From contig JASDDO010000001.1 of the NCBI GenBank assembly GCA_030015575.1, positions 139,023,988 through 139,087,987 of the forward strand: a stretch of DNA of 64,000 bases. Reading direction: 5' to 3'. The notes beneath the pieces were generated by a model. It had not been told where the DNA came from. It saw only the letters and a list, made by a program, of their open reading frames with translations, and ran no database searches. Below, in pieces: positions 13,101 to 23,023 of this stretch. The DNA is from Agapanthus africanus. Taxonomy: Eukaryota; Streptophyta; Magnoliopsida; Asparagales; Amaryllidaceae. The position numbers were made by a program, and so were the translations under genes. How positions within the stretch are numbered: position 1 is the stretch's first letter; the number at the start of each line of letters is the position of its first letter.

Positions 13101-14837
13101 CCCTCTTACTAATCCCTTGCTTTGTCTTAACTTAATACCTTCTGTACACCATCGTTATGCTAATTGGTTTCCTTCATTCCCCACCATTCGGCACCTGCCT
13201 AAGGTTTGGAAGAAGACTATCCAATTTGCGTAATAGGTGTACTATCTCCTAAACCAAGGAGTACTCGCAATGAGAGAAGGTGAAAAGAAAATACAACTGA
13301 ATAATCCTATCCGTTTTCTCCAGAACCGGAAACCATCCTCGAATTCCTTCGAGTTCGTATCTAACCATACGATGGTTTTGTCTAATGGAAGTGGACGTTC
13401 GTAGTAACACGGGGTGTCCTGGAGAAAAGGGTAAAAGTAGGAGTGGCAATGAGGTTTGCAACTCTGACAATCCAAAAGCCAGTGTTAAGAAGGTTCGGTC
13501 AACTTGGTTACTGAGTCATAGTCCAGGTTCGGGTCAATGGTCGCTGCCAAAGAGAGAGAGAAAAGAAACACTCAGCGTGCACTCTAACCTAGATCAGAAT
13601 GGTTATCACTTTATTTAATCTGGAAACCTCCCACTGTAACCTCAAATTCTTCCCCAAACCTGAAAGAAGAATTAGTCGGGATCACCCGAGGAGTAAACCA
13701 ACTCATCAGTGGGAATCGGGATCCAACTATCATCGCATGATAACGTGACGGAATCCACCCACGTCACCACACTCCAGAAGGTATGCGCATATCTGGCAAG
13801 TTTCAGTTCTTTTGAAACTCCCGATCTGATTTTTACCCCTAGGACCCAAGTGACCTTGACTGAGCCAACATATCAAAGGATCCTAGTCAAGTTCAACCCG
13901 TCATTATCTTGATTGCATTAGACCCACCCGCACGAATCCTTGACAGAGCCAAAATGACCGCACGACTGTCCTAACCAATCTCATAACCATGCAACAGAAA
14001 AGCACTACATAGCTACCGAACACTACGCCTCGGCTAAGCACGACATACGCAGCACGAATACTAAGTAATACTAATCTGAAATGACGGAGGGCTACGACTG
14101 GTTTTTGGCCAAAAACCTTTAACGTAATGAACTTGATATCGTTGAAGGAACTGGATAACCTTTTTAGAAAATATGGACGAAAACCTTTACTAAAGAGGTC
14201 ACTCCCGGTGAAGGGATCTCGGCTCTTTCCCCGTAGAATGAGGTGCAGGATATTCCAGCTGAATACCACGATGCAAAGCAAAAGTAATCGGCTATAGTGA
14301 AGTTAATGCCCTGACGCAAACTTCTGTCCAAGGGGTCACTCCCGGTGAAGGGATCTCGGCCCTTGCCTCGTCGACTGAGGAGCAGGATATTCCAAATGAA
14401 TACCACGATGCAAAACAAAAGTGAACGTCCTTGCAATAACAGCTTTTTGAAAAGTGTTCCAACAACATCAGAATAGGTTTGTTTATCTTGCATTGATCCG
14501 AATCAACACAGTCCCATCAATTGATCACACCACAAAGAACGAAAATATACTGACGTACGTATATGCCATCCGCATTCGCCACTGGGTCCCGTCATCACCC
14601 GTTAGGTTAGCTAACTAACGGCAGAGCGGGGACTGGACTAGCGCGGATGAAAAACATATACAACATCTACTAATATATATACCAATATATAGTATTTCGC
14701 TCAAGGCGTGAATAAAATGCAACATCACAGAAATGTATAGCATCACAGAACAATACAGATATCTGGGATCCCCGGGTTTCACAGAGCCGCTGCTGAAACC
14801 CGACGTTCCCTTGGTCGTGTGGATAGCCTGTGCAATG
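10120..14837 (-). pseudogene. Copia pol remains and leader of element I, left of A
   Basis: On the minus strand this holds, from right to left, the later part of the leader (about 13600-14837), then protease-, integrase-, reverse transcriptase- and RNase H-like remains down to the polypurine tract at 10120. The leader includes a two-copy repeat at about 14199-14420 that matches the leader repeats of A and B. A direct duplication with a 410-base offset lies at about 12728-13440. No frame of useful length survives. It is heavily broken, and I recognise no gag part. Confidence 0.65.
12728..13440. repeat. Direct duplication (offset 410 bp) inside element I
   Basis: Two related copies of roughly 300 bases share words such as GGTTTGGAAGAAGACTATCC (at 12793 and 13203), GTCCTGGAGAAA and AACCATACGATGG. 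They have drifted by well over 10 percent, so the duplication is older than the insertion of I as dated by its LTRs. Confidence 0.75.
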
Positions 14838-14842
14838 AAAAC

Positions 14843-17076
14843 TGTTAGTTATATGTATGCCCTAGAGGCCATTACTATACATAGGATGTATATTGTAGTG
14901 GATGCTGGGACATATATAGGGAGGACTTTCTTGCTCGACATGATAGTATGCTATCTGGTTGAACTTTACCTTAACGTGTATGCTGATTGTCTCTCTGTTA
15001 CATGTTGGTAAAGCCCTTAGGAACTGTACTTGACTACCTGGACTATGATGCGGATCATACTAGTGGGGACATGGTAGTCCATAAGTACATCCTTCAAAGT
15101 CCCTAGTCGTGGGTGTATCGAGACGGGGCATCGATATACCAGAGTAGACTAGCGTGTACCTTCTCGACCCATACAGATGGGCGATGGATGATCCCATATC
15201 CATCGGTGTTTGACATCAGAGGAGATATACGGGTGCTCAGTAGAGACTGGGTACACTGGACGGACTCGCCGAGAACTCCCAGATGGTATTATACCTCACG
15301 TCAGATGGCAGTTCTCTGGTGACACTGGTACAGAGTAGTCTGTTGACCCGAGATCGTCATAGAGTCTTGTGTGGTTCCCACTGTGCTTTGATTTCCATCT
15401 TACCACGTCTAAGAGGGCATGCAAAACGGTGGTTTTTGGGTACAGTCCCGAGTCACATGGAGGCAATGAGCGATAGGAGGGGATTCGTCTCTCCCGGTAT
15501 AGGGAGTTGATGTTGTGCTGTGTTCGATTGGCTATAACAGGAAATCCCTGGCCAGGGTTGCTGAGATTTACTGGTAAGTGTTACAAGTAGTTTCTCGAAC
15601 AGTTATAGACCTCATATCGACACGACTTATTGAGCTATTGGGGTCTGACGTTTACCACCCCTAGGCGAGATATGCGACATATCAGACGATCAGACCGGAC
15701 TGTACGGTAGTGTTACTGGTCGGATTCACTGGAGTGTGAGCGGGCTTGCTCGTCGATCTTCAGATCGCTCAATACCCGGGTGGCCGTTACGTTTAGCAGA
15801 CCGCTTGCGGCTTGTGGGTGTTTGATATGATCATCACCTACTGCCGGCGTATTGACGAGTCTTTAGAGTCCTACACAGAGGTTTCCTGGCTCAAGCGAAA
15901 CGAAATAGGAGCGCATATGAGATATGTGCGGGACCGAGAATAATATCAGTATGTGATACTGTATTCGATTCTCGTAATGTGACATTGATCGGTTATATGC
16001 GATATAGCCGGGTTATCGGATCAAGTGTTGATTCGATAAGTTGTTACTAATGATACCAGTCGGTTGTGTGCGACATGACCGGATCATTGAATCAAGTGTT
16101 GATTTAATGATTTAATGCATATTTATATATTTGATATATTGCTTTGCATCAACTAGTATCGGTTTACTTAAGATGGATTTTCTCGCTCGAGTGTGCGCAT
16201 TGTATATGCGATATGTTTATGTGCACATGTTTGTATCATGTTTGATGATGCATACCACTTTTTGGTTAAGTGTAAAGTATTAAACCTTGGTTAATGAAAT
16301 GGTTAGGGTTTCTTATTTGTTATTCATTTATCTTATTTTGTTATCCATTTATTTTTGATAAATGAATATAAGAAAATGAGAAAAAGAATGGTGGCTTCTT
16401 TTGTTCTTTAGTTGAAGCTTCATGAAGCTTTGTTCAAGTCAACCATCCTTATCTCATCCTTAACCCTAACCATTCACACTAACCATGATTCATTCTCTAC
16501 ACTTGACCATGGTTAAAATTATGATAAGAATTCATTTTCTTTTCATTTTTTCTAAGAACTTATCATAACCTTTTTCCTTCTTCTTCTTCATTCTTCAAGT
16601 GAAGAAAAGCAAGGTCCATCAATGGTGATTGTTGGAAAAGAGTGAGAAATCCAAAACTAAAGTCTACCCACTTCCTATTTCTTCATCCTCTACCTCTTGC
16701 CAAGTAGTAGAGTGTGTTTTCTTCACAAGTTTCATGACTTTGTGAAGTGAGAGCTTGATTCATCGATGCCTCGACGTAGATCATCTTCGGCATGGACATC
16801 GACGACCTAGCTTGCCCATTCTCCGACGAAGCCGATCCTAGAGCCCGGATTTGATTTGGACAGCGGAGAGGACCTCGTTGCGGAGCTATGGAGGTGGAGC
16901 ACCGGATCTACAAAGGTTGTATTTCCGTATCTTTTAGTTAAGTGTTAACTAGTTAGCATGTTCGCCTAGAAATCTAGCAAACGATCCGTACTTTAGGGTT
17001 TGTAGGCACCATAATTTTTGAAATTGCCATGGTTGATGGCTTGGGAGACCTCACAAGAGTGCCTAGGAACCCTACA
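14843..17076 (+). repeat. 5' LTR of element A (2.23 kb)
   Basis: The edges are TGTTAG and CCTACA. It includes the shared LTR core (about 15350-15510), the G-N-G hairpin ladder (15911-16111), and a pair of 12-base arms, TATTCATTTATC and GATAAATGAATA, at about 16323-16375. A perfect 16-base palindrome, AAGCTTCATGAAGCTT, lies at 16425-16440. A frame of 75 codons inside it is an accident of the conserved core. Confidence 0.95.
15911..16111 (+). repeat. Hairpin ladder with G-N-G loops in the LTR of A
   Basis: There are six consecutive hairpins. 15911-15929 has arms GCGCATAT/ATATGTGC and loop GAG. 15935-15974 has arms CGAGAAT and CAGTAT with their complements, loop GTG. 15991-16009 has arms GGTTATAT/ATATAGCC, loop GCG. 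16013-16039 has arms TTATCG and ATCAA with complements, loop GTG. 16062-16080 has arms GGTTGTGT/ACATGACC, loop GCG. 16083-16111 has arms ATCATT and AATCAA with complements, loop GTG. G-T wobbles occur in several. The 3' LTR repeats them (for example 24194-24220 and 24264-24292). Confidence 0.85.
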
Positions 17077-17077
17077 G

Positions 17078-17090
17078 TGGTATCAGAGCC
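17078..17090 (+). other. Primer-binding site of element A
   Basis: TGGTATCAGAGCC, complementary to the 3' end of plant initiator Met-tRNA, lies one base after the LTR end. Confidence 0.96.
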
Positions 17091-20000
17091 TAGCTAGAGC
17101 CTTAGGCGAAGTCCAGACGGAAATTGAAGTCCGAACGAACCCGAAACCCCGATTCAAAGTTGCTCTCTGTACAATTTTTAAAATCTGGTCTTTTTCTACA
17201 TTAAAAATATTCAGAAAAACATGCAGGAAAATATAAGATTAACTGTGCAACCCGTAGCCCTAACTCCATTAAAGAGCCGCGCTTCCGCGGCGCGAGCATG
17301 GCTCGTGCGGCGGAAGGGCGGCCGTTTTGTCGTCTTCTGTGGTTTGGTTTGCACAGTAACTCCTATTTAGTTGTGCTGAGTTCTCTGGATATTTTTAAAA
17401 TATTTATTCAAGTGTTGAATAATCTTAGATGATTTGGGGATTCGGTATTTCGATCGGGTATCAAATTTTGTCTGTGTGGCTTTCCGGATAAATCTTAGAA
17501 TATGTTAAAAAGTTCGACCGGATATAAATACCCAATTTTTCCCCTATCTGGAAATTTCCAAGTGTTGGATTTTTCCGTAAGTTTAACGACGTTCTAAGTA
17601 GTGCAAGTAACGCGATGGTCCCTCTAGAAGACACAAACCTTAACTCGATTATGTGACCGTCTTGAACTGCCCTTTGAACCTTCGGGTTTGGGGCAGTACG
17701 GCGTGCCACATGTGAGGCGTTGGCTTGACCCTTCTACGGCTGGATCGTTGGTACTGAGGCACGAACGGAATGTTGTTAGACTTGTTTCATGTGTTGATCT
17801 GTTTCGGGAAAACTTGGGTGTTCGATTGTTCGATCGAAAAGTTTAACATTTTCTGTTTATCTGGAATGGGATACAATAATTGGAATTCACAAAAGTTATG
17901 AGATTACTGAATGAATGTTATAAACGTAGCAGTTTAGTCTCACTTGATCGGTTGCCACGGAATTTTGATGTGATCAAAAGTCCGTCGCAATCACGTAGCG
18001 TACGCGGATACTCGCCGGGTAAACTTAATAGAAAGCCTCACTCCATAGCCCCGACCAAGTGACTGTAGGAGAACCCCGTCGCCGAAAGCATCCGTTCGGG
18101 TGCTCGCGGTAGCGGTGTTCCGCCTTGGTGCACTTCATCGACGGTATCAGGGGTGCAGCCGTCTACTGAAGTTTGCGACGAGCATTCGATCAGGATGTCG
18201 GGAATCTTGTTGAATTGCCCGACTTGATATTGAAAAGAGTTTTCGATTTTGAGACTAAAATGCGGGGTTATAGGCATGTGATGTCTAAGTAATTCATTTG
18301 GTCAGGCATGCGATGTCTGAGGAGGTTGCGGATTCCAACTGTTGTAGTTTTACACTTTCCTTTCTGTGACCGTAAGTGTAATATGTGTTATCGCCGGTTT
18401 CGTTGCTATATGTCAACGACAATTGGGATGCGCATATTTACTTACGTTGATGACATGTGATGTTATGTGTTGCTGGATATGTTTTATTGGATCGTCGTGT
18501 TTGAAGAGCCGGGGGTTTTTATGTGAGATGAGTGTTTTTCATTTTCATTCATGTAAAAACTTGTATGTAATATTCTTTTTATTGGGGCGCTTCCAGGTTG
18601 CGGAAGTTGTCACCTGTTGTATATTATTTTCTTTTCCGCACTAGGATAGACCCAAGGAGGAGGGCACAAGTAACCGGGTTCTGGAGTCCAGTGGGAGACC
18701 AACTCGAGGAGTCGAGTCCGGGTCTCCTAACTCTAGAATTGGTAGGGTTGCTTGCCGCTCTCGTAGGGGTCTAGGGGTGTGGGTTTGGCTATTCATCACG
18801 ACCGTGGAATCCGTGTTTTATACTGGCTCGTATTGAAAACACGGACGTCCTAGTATATCCAATATTTCATATATTTCTTCTGCTGCGATATCTGTGATGA
18901 GATCATGTGATGTTTCTGTGATGGATATAGTATATTGTATATATGATATATTATATAGACGTTACTTATGTTTTACACCCGCGCTAGCCCTGCCCTGCTC
19001 TGTCGTTAGTTACCTAACCTAACGGTGCACGAGGGGACATCGAGGCGAATGCGGATCGCATAAGTGTACGTTATATCTATCTGTGATGTTTAGGTACTTA
19101 AATGATGGGACTTCATTAATGTGATTAATGAAATAAAAGAAACCTAAGATGTTGTAGAATCGAATTTCAAAATAAAACAGGTAGCTACAGTTCTTGCTTT
19201 GCACAGCGGTATATGTGATATATCCTGCACCTTATTCGATGAGGAAAGGACCGAGATCCCTTCACCGGGAGTGACTCCTTTAGCAATAACTGGCAGATGC
19301 TACACACTCGGTTTGTCTTTTGATTGCTTTTAAGTGTTTTTGCTTTGCACAGTGATATATATGATATATCCCGCACCTCATTCGACGAGGAAAGGACCGA
19401 CGATCCCTTCACCGGGAGTGACTCCTTTAGCAAAACTAGAAAAGCCTCAAAAACACTCCATTTTTAAAATCATTTGATTCTACAACGATATCAAGTTCAT
19501 TACGCAATAGGTTTTCAGAAAAACCTGTCGTAGCCCTCCGTCATTTCAGATAAATCCTGTTTAGTATTCGTGCTGCGTTTGTTGACCTTGTCAAGGCGCA
19601 GTGTGCGGTAGCTAACCAGTATTTATCTGCTTATGCATATGATGCAGATTGGGTTAGGGTAGTCGTGCGGCCTTGTTGACCTTGTCAAGGGTCGTGCGGG
19701 TGGGTTTGATTCAATCAAGAAATAACGGGTTGAACTTGACTTGCGGTCTATGGTTTGTTGACCTTGTCAAGGTCATAGATCGTTTGGGGCAAAACATTAT
19801 CGGGAATTTCAAGTGTTGAAATTTGCAATGAGATTGCATACCTTCTATGAGATAGTTGGATCCCGATACCCGCTGCGAGTAAGAGTTACTCCTGGGAGAG
19901 TTTTATACATTACAATTAGCCGATCAAGTAGGTGTCTAGAAAGGCGTCAACGAGGTTACGCCTCTGGGAAAACGAGGTTTACATTAATTAGGTTCGTGCG

Positions 20001-20225
20001 AAAGCACGGGGGACCTCCCTCAAAGTACCGACACTGGCCTGGCTGAAAGATTGGCGAACTTGTAGTGTGTAATTAATCCCGGCTAGTCTTTCCTTTTAGG
20101 GTTTGAAGGAAGATTTGATAAAAAGCAGTGGGAGCCATCCTGATTAGATAAAATAATAACCAATCTATTCTTGACAGAGCGCACGCTGAGTGTTTTCTTC
20201 TCTCTCTCTCCAGGTAGCGACCCTA
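17091..20225 (+). other. Untranslated leader of element A (3.1 kb)
   Basis: This is a long leader with no credible gene. It holds a GC-rich stem about 200 bases after the primer-binding site (17270-17330). Hairpins with a GTG loop lie at 17404-17422 and 19805-19823. A two-copy repeat sits at 19193-19437 with offset 146. Three GTTGACC...AAGG motifs are at 19581, 19675 and 19757. It ends in a pyrimidine tract plus CCAG at about 20195-20214. The leader of B (40152-43300) is its near copy, and the leaders of G, H, I and K align with parts of it. Confidence 0.85.
19193..19437 (+). repeat. Two-copy leader repeat of element A
   Basis: Two copies with an offset of 146 bases each hold TGCTTTGCACAG, a GATATATCC word, GAGGAAAGGACCGA and CCCTTCACCGGGAGTGACTC. 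Homologous two-copy arrangements occur in B (about 42260-42503) and, on the other strand, in I (about 14199-14420). Confidence 0.9.
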
Positions 20226-23012
20226 TCACGCCTTAATCAAGATAATAATACGGATTATTGACCGAACCCGCTTGTTATACTGAGCTGGGGAACGTTGGTC
20301 CCGCTCCAACTTATAATTGTTATAAGACAGAGCAGGAAATTGGGGAATACCAGATTTCCCGTGCCGCCCAAACGAAGAGAGTGCATGCTGATGCATCATC
20401 TTCGGGTGTGTTCATTACAAAGAACTGTTTCTCTGTATCCTCTACGTCCTGGGTATGTGATACCAGATCAGGATCCCAGATATGTAATCTGTTACATAGG
20501 GCTACAGAAAGGTAGAGAACTGAGAACGGGTGATAAGTTTCATGAGGCAGAAAACGGGGCAAGTATTGCAGCCAAGTCTGTCGGTCACTGTCACCCTGTA
20601 TTACAATACATTGATTCTGAACGAATGTTGTTAGATACCGAACCTGATATACAAAATCATATCACTCTCTTTATTAGTAAAGAAATGATAAAATTTTGTA
20701 TTGTTGGATAATGTTTTGAACATTTCCTATATCAAAAGTTGATCGGTTCAGGCACGTTATCTAAAAGCATTAATGTTCTAAATCAAACTACAGTTCTTAT
20801 TATATGCAACACACACAAGAGGAAGAGTTCAGAAATGAACGGATCCTTCTTGAGGCATTGTAGACTAGGTCATATCAATGCGACCCGACTAGCTGGAGTT
20901 ACATATAGATGCATATTTAAATCAGTTTGAATTTACATCTTGTGAAACTCGCCAGTCATGTCACAAAGATAAGATGACCATAGCTCCGTTTAATGGAAAC
21001 AGAGAAAGAGTTAATGAACTCTTGGGATGATACATGTTGATGTATGTAAGGTCCCCTGTCTACACATGCCAGGACTGGTTCTTTGTACTTCGTTACATTC
21101 TCTGATAATCTCTCAAGATTTAGACATATGTTCCTGTTGAAACATGAGTCCGAACCTTTTGAGATATTCACGGAATATAAGTTAGAAGTAGAGAACTAAT
21201 ACGGGTATAAGTATTATGTCCTATGATGAGATCAAGGAGGAGAATACTTGAGCACGGAAATACTGGACTATTCTAAAGGAGAATGAGATTCTCTCTCAGT
21301 ATTACTCCTCTGCATACACCATAGCACGATGGTATATCGGGGCGGAGCAATAACACCCTATATGATAAGGTGTGCTCCATGATGAGTACTACTGAGTTAC
21401 CTTTTTCCTTTTTGGGAGTTATGCACTTGAGAAGCTGCATACCTATTGAATAGGATTCGAATCAAATCAGTTGCCTACCACTTCATATGTGATATGGAAA
21501 GGGAAGAGCCCATGTCTTAAGTTAGTTAAGATTTGGGGTTGACCGGCCTATGTCTAAAAGAAAAATCCGGACAAGCTCGAGGCAAGGTCTGTAATGTAGA
21601 ACTGGAAATGTTCCAGCTATACAAACTACAGCTGATGATTTGAAAGAACCAAAGGATTCAATAGTTACCAACGAACCTCAGCCTCTCCGCCGATCTAGTA
21701 GGGTTCCTCATCCACCTGAGAGATACTTCGGTTTCTCTATGACAGTGGGAGTGAGGATTGCATCATGAGATGATGACCCAACTAGTTTCGAGCTGGCCAT
21801 CAGGAGTAAGACTCCGTAAGAATGGCTGGATGTTTAGCGATCTGAGATGGAATCCTTATACACCAACAAAGTATGGACTTTGGTTGCTATATCTCAAGGG
21901 TTAAATCCCCATCAGGAGCAAGTATATCTTGAGAAGATTACTTGGTGTACATGGAAAAGTTGAGACTTTCAAAGCTAGACTTGTTAAAGGTCTACATCAT
22001 TGACCAGGCGTGGATAATGATGAAACCTTTTCCAGTAGCTATGCTTAAGTCCATCCAGATCCTACTTACCACGGCTGCATACCATGACTACGATCTCTGG
22101 TGGTTGGGTGTCTTGACTGCTTTTCTAAATAATGATTTGGAAAAGAGCGTCTATAAGTACACAGCCAGAGGGCTTCGTAGACAGTGGGAGCAGCGGAAAC
22201 GTGTGCAAGATGCTTTATAGGATAAAGCATGCATCGCGGAGTTGGAACATCTGTTTTGATGAAGCAGTCAAAGAGTTTGACATCATCAAAATGGTAGATG
22301 AACCTTGTATATACAAAAAGGTAGTAGGGAGTATGGTGACGATCCTTGTAGAGTACGTGGATGACATACTCTTGATAGGGAAAGAGTTTCCTATGCTACG
22401 CTCGATCAATCTCCGCTTATCACAAAGATTCTCCATAAAGGATTAAAGTGATACCTACTAAATCCTGGATTTTGGATCTATGAGATAGATCTAATTGGAT
22501 ATTAGGATTCTCACTAGTTGTAGTGAGACGGTATCAATCGATCCTGGGGAGAATCACTGGAATGGTTCCAGGGTGATAATGACGACTGAATGTCAGTCAT
22601 AGGCATTGTCTTTACCCTCAGTGGAGGGACGGTATGTTGGAAGAGTTCCAAGCTAGATACCGTGACATACTAGAAGATAAAGGCACGATACATCGCTACT
22701 TAAGATGCTACCAAAGAGGCTGTTTGGGTGTATATTGGTTCATGAGATGAACTACGTTCCCACCATTGTGTGACAATGGAGTTGTGGCTTATGCCAAGGA
22801 ACGCCCGTCCCATCAGTGATCCAGACATATTCTAAGGCAGTATCACTTGATCATGGAGATGGTTGATCTCCAGGGAGATCGAGGTTAGGAGAGTAGACTC
22901 AGAGGAAAACACAGCGGATCCACTCACAAAGGCCTGTTCCCAGAGAGAGACACTTTTATGGGATGGTTGAGTATGAGATACTTCAAACCACTGCTACAGA
23001 TGGCCCCAGTGC
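20226..23012 (+). pseudogene. Copia pol remains of element A
   Basis: Fossil coding sequence in the standard copia order. A protease-like part lies around 20400-20700 (SWVCDT block) and an integrase zinc-binding part around 20850-21050 (RLGHINATRLAG and a CxxC-type stretch). The integrase core is weak, around 21050-21350. Reverse transcriptase lies around 21840-22440 with a clear YVDD signature near 22350, and an RNase H-like part around 22600-22980. There are many breaks and no frame longer than about 140 codons. No gag part is recognised before it. Confidence 0.8.
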
Positions 23013-23023
23013 AAGTGGGAGAT
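23013..23023 (+). other. Polypurine tract of element A
   Basis: AAGTGGGAGAT lies directly before the 3' LTR and is the expected primer for plus-strand synthesis. The same word, or its complement, borders the 3' LTRs of B, H, I and E. Confidence 0.9.

Noticed and set aside
15283-15510. A 75-codon frame repeated in the LTRs of A, B, C and J
   Set aside because: It lies in the conserved LTR core. Differences between LTRs are mostly amino acid changing, and the frame has no recognisable domain, so nucleotide conservation explains it.
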